DNA of 53,380 nucleotides from positions 1 to 53,380 of the forward strand of contig JAFIFZ010000037.1 in assembly GCA_020831775.1 (NCBI GenBank), written 5' to 3'. Below, piece by piece: positions 1 through 8,552 of the stretch; within the stretch, counting starts at the first letter, position 1; each line of letters starts with the position of its first letter. Position numbers and translations under genes: made by a program. The stretch comes from Phycisphaerales bacterium (GTDB lineage: Bacteria > Planctomycetota > Phycisphaerae > Phycisphaerales > UBA1924). Under the pieces are notes generated by a model. It made no database searches. It was not told the origin of the DNA and saw nothing but the letters and a program-made list of their open reading frames with translations.

Positions 1-1
1 G

Positions 2-103
2 CTCTTCGCCGATGGCGACCCCAGAGCCGATTTCAACAACGACGGCGTGATCGACGCCGACGCCTTCTTCGCCTTCCTCGCCGCCTTCGCCGCAGGCTGC
101 TAA
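2..103 (+). CDS. C-terminal fragment of a GC-type dockerin-anchored protein (5' end outside window)
   Basis: The gene enters from the left edge and only its last 33 codons are present. They encode one EF-hand-like loop (DFNNDGVIDADA) followed by an aromatic/alanine helix and the terminal Gly-Cys, then a TAA stop. This matches the end of the complete protein at 1657-3585 with only three amino-acid differences. In Phycisphaerae such C-terminal dockerin-like tails ending in GC occur on exported proteins and are thought to act in surface anchoring (family knowledge). The function of the missing N-terminal part is unknown. A terminator follows at once. Confidence 0.8.
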   Translation, partial: LFADGDPRADFNNDGVIDADAFFAFLAAFAAGC

Positions 104-138
104 CCCCCTGAACCTCCGCAGAGGCTCCGCACACAACC

Positions 139-169
139 CCCCCGCCGGACTCTGCCGGGCGGGGGCGTT
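139..169 (+). terminator. Hairpin terminator after the partial GC-dockerin gene
   Basis: The GC-rich arms at 139-148 and 155-165 pair with one bulged base, and GTTCTTC follows. It aligns without gaps to the perfect terminator at 3617-3651, which supports it being a real terminator although its T-run is weak. Confidence 0.6.
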
Positions 170-211
170 CTTCATCGGGTCCGCAACCCGGGGCAAACCG
201 GCTCGAGCGTG

Positions 212-1483
212 CTACCGCGGCCGCTCCGGAAGGGGATAGCGCAACATCAACGAGGTCGGACAGGGCGGATACACAAGCTTGATCCGAAAGCCCCTGAACT
301 CGCTCGGATCCCACCCCACTCGATCGAACGCGGCCCGCGCCAGCTTGTTGTACGCCTTGACCTCGGGCGTCGCGACCGGAAGCGGCCCAGATCCAAGGTC
401 TTGCACCCGTTCGTGCAGCGGGAGCTGGATCGGGTCTTGCTCCAACGGCGGCGGCAACGCGCTCATGTGGCTCTGCCACACGGCCTCGGGGGGCATCGGA
501 AACGGCAGAGACGAGTGCACATACATGTCCATGATGAGCAGCTCAGCCGGTGTGTCGCACGATGCGATCTGACCGCCCCATTGGTTCTCGGGCGTGGCGA
601 AGAAGGGGATATCGCTCCGTTGCACGGTGCCGAAAACACAGGTCATGGCGCCGGTGTTGCCGACACGCCCCCCCGCAAGCTCGAAGCTGCTTTGCCCGTC
701 GCTCGTCCGCGTCAGGATCTCCGGCAGCGGCTGAGAGCAGAAATCGGCCATAAGCGGCGGGTCGTCCGGGCCCGAGAATCGGCCGTCGATCGCTTCGATC
801 CTGTTCGTGGTCATCTGCGTGCCGTCGTCGTTGATGGCGTGACGGACGGCAAGCGGCCAGGACGCGACCTGCCTCAGCCGTTTGAGATCGATCAGCGCGT
901 TGATCGACACAAAGTCGAGCGTTTTATGATCGCTGGGGCCGACAAGCCCCAGCTTGAGGATCGTCCGGGCCTGCACGCCCCAGATCGAACTTGCGCCCTG
1001 GAAGAACTGCTTCCGGTGTTGCTCATCGATCTGCTGGCGTGACGACGGGCTGAGCGTGCTACCCATGATCTCCATGGTTGCTCGGTCCCCCGAGTGGAGG
1101 GTGATCATCCTGTCGTACTCGGCGATCGCCTCCTTCACAGCTCCGAGGGGCTTGTCCCCGACCCCAGCCCGTTCGTTCGCTCGCACGAACATCCGCAGGC
1201 CGGGCGCGCCCGGCATCTGCTGAAGAACAACGAACGGATCCTCTGCCTGAACGATCTTCGAGATCTTCCACGCGAGACCCTTGTTCAGGCCCAAACACTC
1301 GGAGATCGCGCGAGGATCGCTCGGGTCCGCTCCTGCGATCAGAAGCACCTCTGAAAAAGCACCGCGAAGTCCTCTTACGACCTCCATCGCATGGGTTTCA
1401 AAGGTTGGCTGGCTTTGGGAAAAGACCATCTGGGCTCCTGTCGCCATCTGATAGGATTGTGTCAGCATTTGCATCGCCATCAT
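212..1483 (-). CDS. Hypothetical protein, 423 aa
   Basis: I do not recognise this gene. The 423-residue product has no signal peptide or obvious membrane segment. Its N-terminus is methionine-rich, with four Met in the first 13 residues, so the true start is uncertain; no Shine-Dalgarno sequence precedes any of these ATGs. Residues of about 35-85 contain a short-helix stretch (AISECLGLNKGLAWKIS) that looks like a helix-turn-helix, so a DNA-binding role is possible but unproven. The rest is mixed alpha/beta with no motif I can name. It lies between two GC-dockerin genes of opposite orientation and is divergent from the one at 1657, with which it shares a 173-bp AT-richer intergenic region carrying a direct repeat. 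Confidence 0.7.
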   Translation of the reverse strand: MMAMQMLTQSYQMATGAQMVFSQSQPTFETHAMEVVRGLRGAFSEVLLIAGADPSDPRAISECLGLNKGLAWKISKIVQAEDPFVVLQQMPGAPGLRMFVRANERAGVGDKPLGAVKEAIAEYDRMITLHSGDRATMEIMGSTLSPSSRQQIDEQHRKQFFQGASSIWGVQARTILKLGLVGPSDHKTLDFVSINALIDLKRLRQVASWPLAVRHAINDDGTQMTTNRIEAIDGRFSGPDDPPLMADFCSQPLPEILTRTSDGQSSFELAGGRVGNTGAMTCVFGTVQRSDIPFFATPENQWGGQIASCDTPAELLIMDMYVHSSLPFPMPPEAVWQSHMSALPPPLEQDPIQLPLHERVQDLGSGPLPVATPEVKAYNKLARAAFDRVGWDPSEFRGFRIKLVYPPCPTSLMLRYPLPERPR

Positions 1484-1500
1484 ACCAGATGCGAAGGAGC

Positions 1501-1537
1501 TGTTCCACAGAAACTTTTTTGGAATTGTTCACAGAAA
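1501..1537. promoter_or_regulatory. Direct repeat in divergent intergenic region, possible operator
   Basis: TGTTCCACAGAAA (1501-1513) recurs as TGTTCACAGAAA (1526-1537), 25 bp apart, with a T-rich stretch between them. It is in the AT-richest part of the gap between the divergent genes at 212-1483 and 1657-3585. The spacing of about 2.4 helical turns and the position fit a transcription-factor site. No regulator can be assigned, though the neighbouring putative HTH protein is a candidate. Confidence 0.35.
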
Positions 1538-1656
1538 TGATTGCAGTGACAGCCCTCACTCAGTAGTCTGAACGGATTGTGCGGCGCCTCTGATCGCGAC
1601 TGGCGCCTCAGCGCCGCCGACGCGTTCGAACGACTGATGCAAGGGAGATAGAGCAG

Positions 1657-3585
1657 ATGAAACGCAATCGATTGATTCCGGCCGCGGCCGCATTGCTGGC
1701 ATGCAGCGGCTTCGCGATGGCGAACTCGGATCTCGCCGTCGAGCTATCCAGCGATGTTGGACTGTTGATCGTCAACGGCGCCAACGAGGTGACCTTCACC
1801 GTCAACTTCGAGAACCTGGGGCCCGACATCGCCACCAATCTCGAGATCGTGTTCACCGCACCGCCGGAGCTGGACATCATCAACTCCAGCTCAGGAACAA
1901 TCGCGGGCAACACCGTGACTGTCTTGCTGAACGATCTTTCCGTGAACGGATCCGGCTCCGTGCAGATCGGTGCGCTGGCGTCGTCCGCCAACCCCGCATC
2001 GGTCGCGACCGCCGAGATTTCTCACGCCGGTCCGGATCCGGACCCCTTGAACAACACTGCAGAAGTTACGCTCCTGATCGCAGACAGCCCGGCGGACTTC
2101 CCCAAGGTCGACACCATCTTCACGAACATCGCGTCCCAGGCCAACTCGGCGGTGCCGGGCCGATCGTTCGAGCAGTTCAACAACAACCCTTCCGGCACGC
2201 TCAACTCGGCGTTCGATCGGCCTTTCGTCAGCCCGGACGGCAGCCGCTGGATCCTCCGCGCGACCACGAACGCATCGACCACGACCTCACAGGTCGTGCT
2301 CGTGGGATCGGGCACACAAGGTCAGTACGCCATCGGGCGGGGCGATCCCGAGCCGTTCGCCGGCGGAACCAGGAGCCTGAGCAACATCGATCCGTCGGTG
2401 TCGATCAACGACGCAGGAAGCTGGGTCATCCGGACACGCGATAACGGGTTCTTCCCGGACATCAGTCACTATGTGCTCAAGTTCGACGCGACCACTTCGG
2501 AGTTCTCGACTCCTATCCGCGACGGCGATCAGATCCCGACGCTGACCGATGTGTTCCACGGCGACAGCTTCATCGTGCCGGTCATCGACAATGCCGGGCG
2601 TGTCGGCGTGCAGTCGACCAACATCCAGGGAACCGATGTGACCGGCGCCAACAACGCCGCTCTCGTGCTCGGTGACCAGCTCCTGCTGCGCAAGGGCGTG
2701 GACGGTCCGACAGGCCTCAATGTCGGCCCGGACGCGACATGGCTCTCCTTCGCGCTGAACTCGTTTGAGCTCGACGCCAGCGGCGACACCTATCTCATCC
2801 GAGGAAACATCAGCGAGCCGTCGGGCAACTCCGGCGTCATGGCGATCGACAACACCGCCGTGATCCAGAACAATGTCCCGATCCCCGGTAACACTGTGCT
2901 CTCGGGCAACCCCAGCGCCGTGATCTTCGCCACGATCAGCGGCAGCGGTGACTGGATCGCCCGCGGCTTCGCCTCCGGCGCAGAGGACCGATTTGTCGCT
3001 CACAACGGAGAAGTTGTCGGATGGCTCGGCGGCCCCACCGGCCTCGCCGACGGCTCCGTATGGGACCGCACGAACTTCTCGCAGCTATTCTTCGGGATCG
3101 CGGTCAACAACATCGGTGATTTCGCGATCGGCGGCTGGACCGACAACGACGACATCGGAAGGGCCAAGGTCTTCGTCCTCTACTGCGAGAACGGCGAGGC
3201 GCACGAGATCATCCGGTCCGGCGATCCGGTCGACCTGTCTGGCAACGGCCAGCTCGATGACAACGCCTACATGGATCAGTGGCAGAACGACCGCGTGTTT
3301 CTGACCGAAACACACCTCTACTTCGTCGCCCAGGTCCGCGACCGCTTCGACGCCGGCGGCAATATCTTCGGCCAAGGCTTCTTCCGCGTCGAACTGCCCA
3401 GCTGCGACGGAACTACCCCATGCGCGCCGGATCTCAACGGTGACGGCGTGGTCGATGCGGACGACTTCTTCCTCTTCCTCCAACTCTTCGCCGCGGGCGA
3501 CCCCCGCGCCGACTTCAACAACGACGGCGTGATCGACGCCGACGACTTCTTCGCCTTCCTCAACGCCTTCGCCGCCGGCTGCTAA
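1657..3585 (+). CDS. Secreted DUF11-like, GC-type dockerin-anchored protein
   Basis: This 642-residue exported protein probably sits on the cell surface. It begins with a signal peptide (MKRNR, hydrophobic core, cleavage near residue 22 after AMA). Residues of about 24-140 resemble the DUF11 beta-sandwich repeat, with the typical NLGPD and DPDPLNNTAEVT signatures. A long beta-rich middle region of unknown function follows. The C-terminus (about 589-642) carries two calcium-binding loops, DLNGDGVVDADD and DFNNDGVIDADD, each followed by an aromatic helix, and ends in Gly-Cys. The ATG has a GGGAG Shine-Dalgarno sequence 9 nt upstream. A strong terminator follows. The gene is probably monocistronic. 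The C-terminal part duplicates the end of the gene at the left edge. Confidence 0.85.
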   Translation: MKRNRLIPAAAALLACSGFAMANSDLAVELSSDVGLLIVNGANEVTFTVNFENLGPDIATNLEIVFTAPPELDIINSSSGTIAGNTVTVLLNDLSVNGSGSVQIGALASSANPASVATAEISHAGPDPDPLNNTAEVTLLIADSPADFPKVDTIFTNIASQANSAVPGRSFEQFNNNPSGTLNSAFDRPFVSPDGSRWILRATTNASTTTSQVVLVGSGTQGQYAIGRGDPEPFAGGTRSLSNIDPSVSINDAGSWVIRTRDNGFFPDISHYVLKFDATTSEFSTPIRDGDQIPTLTDVFHGDSFIVPVIDNAGRVGVQSTNIQGTDVTGANNAALVLGDQLLLRKGVDGPTGLNVGPDATWLSFALNSFELDASGDTYLIRGNISEPSGNSGVMAIDNTAVIQNNVPIPGNTVLSGNPSAVIFATISGSGDWIARGFASGAEDRFVAHNGEVVGWLGGPTGLADGSVWDRTNFSQLFFGIAVNNIGDFAIGGWTDNDDIGRAKVFVLYCENGEAHEIIRSGDPVDLSGNGQLDDNAYMDQWQNDRVFLTETHLYFVAQVRDRFDAGGNIFGQGFFRVELPSCDGTTPCAPDLNGDGVVDADDFFLFLQLFAAGDPRADFNNDGVIDADDFFAFLNAFAAGC

Positions 3586-3651
3586 ACCCCTGAACCTCCG
3601 CAGAGGCTCAGCACACAACGCCCCCGCCGGACTCTGTCCGGCGGGGGCGTT
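3484..3651 (+). repeat. Direct repeat copy 2: dockerin tail plus terminator
   Basis: Second copy of the unit at 2-169, with no insertion or deletion. The repeat covers the second calcium loop, the Gly-Cys stop and the terminator hairpin. Confidence 0.8.
3617..3651 (+). terminator. Rho-independent terminator
   Basis: A perfect 14-bp stem (3617-3630 with 3638-3651) has the 7-nt loop ACTCTGT and runs into TTTTCTTGTTT. It ends transcription of the GC-dockerin gene 32 nt after its stop codon. Confidence 0.85.
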
Positions 3652-3686
3652 TTCTTGTTTGCTTGTAACTCGACGGCGCGGCTGCT

Positions 3687-4154
3687 TCAGTCGTCCCGAA
3701 GGCGGCGCATCTCGTCCAGCGTCCGATCAAGCTGACGCCGGAGCTGACGCACCCGCATCAACGACCGCACCCGCGTCAGGAGCTCCAGCCGATTGACAGG
3801 CTTGGTCAGAAAGTCATCCGCCCCGGACTCGACCGCACGCTCGATGTCCCCCACCTCGTTGAGCGCCGTCACCATCACGATCGGGATGTCACGCGTCGTC
3901 GGGTCGGACTTGATCTTCTTGCACGCCTGAAAGCCGCTCATCCGAGGCATCATCACATCCATCAGGACGATGTCCGGCTGGTGCTCCTCGACCATCTGCA
4001 CGGCCTCGGCCCCGTCTCGCGCCGTCAGCACCGGGCAGCCCAGATCCTCCAGATACGCCTGCATCAGCTCGAGATTCTGCTCGTTGTCGTCGACCACGAG
4101 CACCGCCGACTCTTCGAGCCCCGCGTCTGGCAATGGATCTGGAATCTGCGACAT
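3687..4154 (-). CDS. Two-component response regulator, single receiver domain plus coiled tail
   Basis: The product is a 155-residue CheY-like receiver. Visible are the acidic pair Asp22-Asp23, phospho-acceptor Asp66 in VLMDVMMP, Thr96 in MVTA and Lys118 in TKP, so all phosphotransfer residues are intact. After the receiver (about 16-130) comes a short basic helix (about 130-155) that looks like a coiled coil and not a DNA-binding domain. It is probably an output-less or protein-interacting regulator. I chose ATG 4154 because the receiver fold starts soon after it and AAAGGA lies upstream; an upstream in-frame ATG at 4250 would add 32 unstructured residues. No histidine kinase is adjacent, so the partner is unknown. 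Confidence 0.88.
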   Translation of the reverse strand: MSQIPDPLPDAGLEESAVLVVDDNEQNLELMQAYLEDLGCPVLTARDGAEAVQMVEEHQPDIVLMDVMMPRMSGFQACKKIKSDPTTRDIPIVMVTALNEVGDIERAVESGADDFLTKPVNRLELLTRVRSLMRVRQLRRQLDRTLDEMRRLRDD

Positions 4155-4231
4155 CACTGGCCCGCAAGGTCCTTTCAGCAACGATGCTAGCCGATCCGCG
4201 CCCCCGCCGTGCATCCCTACGGGGTTTCGTG

Positions 4232-4237
4232 TATACT
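4232..4237 (+). promoter_or_regulatory. Candidate -10 element upstream of the small protein at 4287
   Basis: TATACT lies 50 nt upstream of the ATG in the divergent gap next to the response regulator. The -35 position (GTGCAT, 17-nt spacer) is poor, so this is only a weak prediction. Confidence 0.3.
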
Positions 4238-4286
4238 GCCTATCGGACACCTGCGGCTGGTGTAGTTCGATGAAGGGATGCGGCGT

Positions 4287-4739
4287 ATGACTTCGATCGC
4301 GGTCGAACCGTGCATTGCGTGGAGCAACAAGTTTGACAAGCCCGAGGCCGGGGCCCTCCTCGATCCACTCGGAGAGGTCCAGACGCCCCTCGCAGAAATG
4401 GTCCGAGAAAAATTCGGCGCCATCAAGGGCATCCGCGAGGATCTCGGCTGGCTCGGCCTCCCCTGGCGATGGACCTTCGCCTATCGCCCCCGCCGCAAGG
4501 GCTCCGAACCCTTCCTCTACCTGGTTCCAGACCCCGAACGCCCCCGCGTCTGCATCCGCCTGGACGCCGATGTCGTCTGCTCGATCGAGCTGGAGAAGCT
4601 CTCCCGCACCGCCCGCGACGCCCTGGCCGGCGCCACCCGCGTGGGCACCCGCGTCTGGACCGAGATCGAGCTGACCTCCAAGACCCAGGCCGACGACGCG
4701 ATCGACCTCGCAGAGCGGGCCGCCGCCCTCGCCCTCTGA
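4287..4739 (+). CDS. Small conserved-type protein, DUF3788-like
   Basis: The product has 150 residues, no signal peptide and no membrane segment. A central Trp/aromatic stretch (GWLGLPWRWTFAYRP), a beta-rich middle and a C-terminal VWTEIELTS followed by a helix resemble the small DUF3788 family of unknown function; I could not verify this. ATG 4287 is preferred over ATG 4278 because GAAGGGA at 4272-4278 sits at the right distance from the former and overlaps the latter. It is divergent from the response regulator and 125 nt upstream of the carboxypeptidase gene. Confidence 0.6.
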   Translation: MTSIAVEPCIAWSNKFDKPEAGALLDPLGEVQTPLAEMVREKFGAIKGIREDLGWLGLPWRWTFAYRPRRKGSEPFLYLVPDPERPRVCIRLDADVVCSIELEKLSRTARDALAGATRVGTRVWTEIELTSKTQADDAIDLAERAAALAL

Positions 4740-4864
4740 GCACCCGCCCGGACCCCGTCCGTACCGGGACAGACCGCAATGCCCTCCCCGGGCGTCGGTA
4801 TTTGCACCCAGAGCTCCCCGCCGCTGTTGTTCGGATCGACCTCCTGCCGATACCCACGGGCGAA

Positions 4865-6409
4865 ATGATCCAACCGACCACCGCCGAGCACCGCCGTCGC
4901 CCGTCAGCCCTTCTGGCGGGCGTCTTCGCCCTGGTCATCCTCTTCGCGGCGGACCTCGCCTCGGCGGTCGACCATGAGCTCCAACGACGCATCGAGCGGA
5001 TCATCCGCGAGGCGGACATCGGCGGCGCCGCCGTCGGCGTGCACATCCTCGACCTGCAGACCGGACGCACGCTCAGCGCAGTCGATCCGACCGCCTCGTT
5101 CATCCCCGCGTCGAACATGAAGCTGCTGACCACCGGGGCAGCCATCGCCTCCCTCGGCCCCGAATATCAGTTCACCACCCGCCTCTACCGCAGCGGCGAC
5201 CGCCTCGTCCTCCAGGGCTCGGGCGACCCCAGCTTCGCCGACCCCGCCCTGCTCGCCATGCGCGAGCCCCCGATGTCCACCGACGACCTGCTCGAAGCGA
5301 TCGCCAAGGCCGCCGCGAAGGCCGAGATCGGCGCCGTCCGCGAGCTCGTCGTCGACGACCGCGTCTTCGACCGCGAGATGGTCCACCCCCTCTGGCCGTC
5401 CGACCAGCTCGACAGGCACTACTGCGCCGCAGTGGGCGGGGTGAACATCCACCGCAATGTCCTGGAGTTCTTCTTCAGCCCCGGCGCCGGCGACGGCGCC
5501 CTCGCCCGCTACGCCATGCAGCCAGAGTCCCCCTGGCTCACCTCCTCCGTCGAAATCAGGGCCCGGACCGTCACCGAGGGCGGCAACCGCCTCGGCGTCA
5601 TCCGCAACCTCACCCGCAACCAGTTCCAGCTCATCGGCAGCGTTCGCACTGGCGGGCAGTCCGCACGCGTCGCCCTGCACGATGTCCCCCTCTACGCCGG
5701 GCAGCTCATGGCCGATCGCCTGCGAAACGCCGGCGTCCGCCTCGAATCCGGCGCCGTCCGCCTCGCCGAGGAGGACGAGCACCTCCCCTCCGACCGCGTG
5801 CTGGCGATCGTCACCACCCCCATCGGCGAGATCATCTCGATCTGCAACAAGGACTCGGTCAACCTCTACGCCGAGGCCCTGCTTAAGCGCCTCGCCCACG
5901 AGACCACCGGCAAGCCCGGCTCCTGGCACGACGGCGCCGCGGTCATGCGCATGATCGTAACCGACCGCCTCGGCCCCGCGGCCGCCGCCAAGCTCGCCGT
6001 CAGCGACGGCTCGGGCCTCAGCCGCGCCAACACCGTCACCCCCGACCTCATGACCGCCTGGCTCGCCTCGATGCACAGCGACCGACGCCTGGTCGGCTCC
6101 TTCCTCGCATCCATACCGACCGTCGGCGAGGGCACCCTCCGCAGACGCTTCCAGGAAGTCCGCGTCCGCAACGAGGTCCGCGCCAAGTCCGGCACCATCA
6201 GCGGCGTCCGCTGCCTCTCGGGCTACATCATCGACCCCCAGACCGGACGCACCCTCGCCTTCAGCGTCCTGGTCAACGAGCTGCCCAACCGCGCCGGCAT
6301 GGGCCTCAACGCCCTCCGCCTGCACGAGCAGATCGTCGCCGAGGCCGACCGCTGGCTCACCCAGCGCCGCGTCGCCGAAGTCGAACGCCCCGAGTCCATC
6401 GGGGGCTGA
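4865..6409 (+). CDS. dacB: D-alanyl-D-alanine carboxypeptidase/endopeptidase (PBP4, peptidase S13)
   Basis: This periplasmic penicillin-binding protein would trim D-Ala from peptidoglycan stem peptides or cut cross-links. The 514-residue product has an N-terminal signal/anchor (about 15-34) and all three active-site motifs: SNMK (Ser83-Lys86), SVN (331-333, in place of the common SxN) and KSG (441-443). A long insert lies between the first two motifs, typical of class C PBPs. The reading frame is open far upstream, but ATG 4865 gives a normal signal peptide and the upstream part overlaps the gene at 4287 in another frame. Its presence agrees with peptidoglycan in this lineage. It converges on the UbiD-family gene, 24 nt away. 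Confidence 0.92.
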   Translation: MIQPTTAEHRRRPSALLAGVFALVILFAADLASAVDHELQRRIERIIREADIGGAAVGVHILDLQTGRTLSAVDPTASFIPASNMKLLTTGAAIASLGPEYQFTTRLYRSGDRLVLQGSGDPSFADPALLAMREPPMSTDDLLEAIAKAAAKAEIGAVRELVVDDRVFDREMVHPLWPSDQLDRHYCAAVGGVNIHRNVLEFFFSPGAGDGALARYAMQPESPWLTSSVEIRARTVTEGGNRLGVIRNLTRNQFQLIGSVRTGGQSARVALHDVPLYAGQLMADRLRNAGVRLESGAVRLAEEDEHLPSDRVLAIVTTPIGEIISICNKDSVNLYAEALLKRLAHETTGKPGSWHDGAAVMRMIVTDRLGPAAAAKLAVSDGSGLSRANTVTPDLMTAWLASMHSDRRLVGSFLASIPTVGEGTLRRRFQEVRVRNEVRAKSGTISGVRCLSGYIIDPQTGRTLAFSVLVNELPNRAGMGLNALRLHEQIVAEADRWLTQRRVAEVERPESIGG

Positions 6410-6433
6410 ACCCGCCATCAGTCAAAGCGCCGC

Positions 6434-8539
6434 TCACTCGACCGCGTCTCGCCCCATCTTCGGGCGAATCCCGATCGACGCGTACCGCTCCAGCACGCGA
6501 CGCCGAACCTCCGCGTCCAGCTCGATCAGGGGCGGCCACGCCCGCACCGGCATCGACCGCCCGCTCTCGGTCTCGCTCTTGGGCGTGCTGTCGAAGTAGG
6601 CCGCGCCACGCCCGTCGCGCTCGCGGACGAGCAGGTCGCGGGCCATGTCCGCGTTGGCCAGCCAGTGGAAGAGCGCCTCGTCGGGATCATCGACCCGAAC
6701 GCCCTCGCCGACCACCACCGTAAACGCCGGCGCCGGCCCGCCCCAATCGACTCCGCCGAGCGTCTCGACCAGCTCGGCAAACGCCTCGCCCCCCCGACGC
6801 TCAGTCGCCACGAACAGCCAGCCCCCCGGCGACTCCGGGTGCGCCGCGCCCGTCACGCCCTCGATCGCCCTGATCTCCGCGAGCGCGCGCTCTGTCGCGT
6901 CCTTCCCCGGGATCGCCCTCGGCGCCGAGGGCTTGCGCCCCCCGACCGCCTCCTCGCCCGGCCATTTCGGCGTGCAGTCGAACCCCATCTTCCCGCCCGA
7001 GCCGAGCCACGGCGCCGCGTGGTCGAGGATGTCAAGGGGCCCGCGCACGCGCTCGCAGTCGAACGCCGGGTCGCAGTGCTCGGCCGCCGCTCGCAGCACC
7101 GCCCTTGCGTCGTGCACATCGACCCCGCTGTCGACGACAAAGACCGTCTTCGTCCAAGCCATCTGCCCGGCGCCCCAGACCGCGTGCATCACCCGCCTCG
7201 CCTGCATCGGGTACTGCTTGCCGATCTTCACCGCGGCGCAGTTGTGAAACGCCCCGAACACCGGCAGGTCGTAGTCCTCGATGTCGTGGATCAGCGTCTT
7301 GAGGAGCGGCAAGAAGATGCGCTCGGTCGCCTTGCCCAGGAAGTAGTCCTCCTGCAAGGGCAGCCCCACCACCGTCGTGGGGTAGACCGCGTCTTTGCGG
7401 TGCGTCACCGCCGTCACCTTCACGATCGGGTAGCGGTCCGGCATCGAGTAGAAGCCGGTGTGGTCGCCGAACGGCCCCTCGAAGACCGCCTCCGGCCCGA
7501 GCTCTTCCCCGGTCCGCGGGTCGTACCCGATCGGCCCCGCCTCGTGCGAGACAAACCCCTCGATCACGATCTCCGCGTTCGCCGGCACCCACAACGGGAC
7601 CGTCTTCGCCCGCACCATCTCGATCCCGCCCCGATTCAAAAACCCCGCCATCAACAGCTCGCTGATCCCAGGCGGGAGCGGCGCAGTCGCCGCGTACGGC
7701 AGCACACTCTCGCCCCCCAGCACGATCGCCACCGGCATCGGCTCGCCCCGCTTGCCCCAACTCCGCCAGTGCGCCGCCCCGTCGTGGTGCATGTGCCAGT
7801 GCATCGCCACCCGGTCCCTGCCGAGCAGTTGCACGCGGTACATCCCGATGTTGTGGCTCGAAGGTTTCGCCACGCCCGCGTCGTCGGCGTGGATCGTGTG
7901 GATCCCCGCCAGCGTGATGTACCGCCCCCGGTACGACCGCTCCCACTCCTCGTCTTCGATCTCCGAGTGCCCGAGCCCTTCTATCCCCTGATTCACGCCG
8001 CCGGGATACCCGACCGCCTCGAAATCCCCGTCCAGCGGCCAGCAGCGGATGATCGGCAGACGCGTCAGATCGATCTCGCCCCCCGTCTTGACAACCTCCT
8101 GGCACGCCCCGTCCTTCTTGCGGCGTTTGGGCCCGACCTTCAGCAAGGGCGCGAACATCTTCGCCTTTGCGATCGCGTCCCTCATCGACCGCGGCGGCTC
8201 TGGCTTAACCAGTTCGCCGATCCGCTCGCCGATCTGCGCAAACCCGCCCCCCTCGCACCCCAGCGCCATCTCCATCCGCCGGTACGAGCCCCACCCGTTG
8301 ATGAGCAGCGGAAAGTCGCTCCCCTCGACCTTCTCGATCAGCACCGCCGGCCCGCCAAGCGACCAGAACCGCGGATCACTCTTTCTGGCAGACTCGCTCG
8401 GCCCCCGCGGCGCCTCGGACTTGGACGCCAGATCGCCGATCGCCCCGACCTCCAGCACGGGCGAAACCGGGCCGGGGATACGCTTGAGCTCGCCCTCTCT
8501 TTCGAGGGCCTCGATGAATGCGCCGAGTGACTTGTGCAT
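6434..8539 (-). CDS. ubiD: UbiD-family decarboxylase
   Basis: This is a 701-residue (de)carboxylase of the UbiD family, which uses prenylated FMN; in bacteria the relatives decarboxylate aromatic precursors of ubiquinone or menaquinone. The N-terminus (MHKSLGAFIEALEREGELK) is the standard family start. The cofactor-binding stretch SSHNIGMYRVQLLGRDR with the following HWHMHHDGA, and the EGPFGDHTGFYS segment carrying a conserved acidic residue, are visible. The length exceeds the usual 480-600 residues because of insertions and a long C-terminal region. A menaquinone role is inferred. An in-frame ATG at 8635 is rejected because it would overlap the divergent methyltransferase gene and add a nonhomologous tail. 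Start codons of the two divergent genes are only 13 nt apart. Confidence 0.88.
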   Translation of the reverse strand: MHKSLGAFIEALEREGELKRIPGPVSPVLEVGAIGDLASKSEAPRGPSESARKSDPRFWSLGGPAVLIEKVEGSDFPLLINGWGSYRRMEMALGCEGGGFAQIGERIGELVKPEPPRSMRDAIAKAKMFAPLLKVGPKRRKKDGACQEVVKTGGEIDLTRLPIIRCWPLDGDFEAVGYPGGVNQGIEGLGHSEIEDEEWERSYRGRYITLAGIHTIHADDAGVAKPSSHNIGMYRVQLLGRDRVAMHWHMHHDGAAHWRSWGKRGEPMPVAIVLGGESVLPYAATAPLPPGISELLMAGFLNRGGIEMVRAKTVPLWVPANAEIVIEGFVSHEAGPIGYDPRTGEELGPEAVFEGPFGDHTGFYSMPDRYPIVKVTAVTHRKDAVYPTTVVGLPLQEDYFLGKATERIFLPLLKTLIHDIEDYDLPVFGAFHNCAAVKIGKQYPMQARRVMHAVWGAGQMAWTKTVFVVDSGVDVHDARAVLRAAAEHCDPAFDCERVRGPLDILDHAAPWLGSGGKMGFDCTPKWPGEEAVGGRKPSAPRAIPGKDATERALAEIRAIEGVTGAAHPESPGGWLFVATERRGGEAFAELVETLGGVDWGGPAPAFTVVVGEGVRVDDPDEALFHWLANADMARDLLVRERDGRGAAYFDSTPKSETESGRSMPVRAWPPLIELDAEVRRRVLERYASIGIRPKMGRDAVE

Positions 8540-8552
8540 GAGGACTGAGCGT

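Larger units (their letters stand above)
2..169 (+). repeat. Direct repeat copy 1: dockerin tail plus terminator
   Basis: Bases 2-169 align without gaps to 3484-3651, with about 14 mismatches counted by eye (about 92% identity). The 66 noncoding bases after the stop codon are as conserved as the coding part, so the repeated unit is the dockerin tail, stop codon and terminator together. Confidence 0.8.

Noticed and set aside
4904-6418. Minus-strand open frame opposite dacB
   Set aside because: dacB has all three penicillin-binding motifs; the antisense frame is Gly/Ala/Asp-rich without motifs.
6665-8530. Plus-strand open frame opposite the UbiD-family gene
   Set aside because: His/Arg/Pro-rich antisense shadow with no domain.
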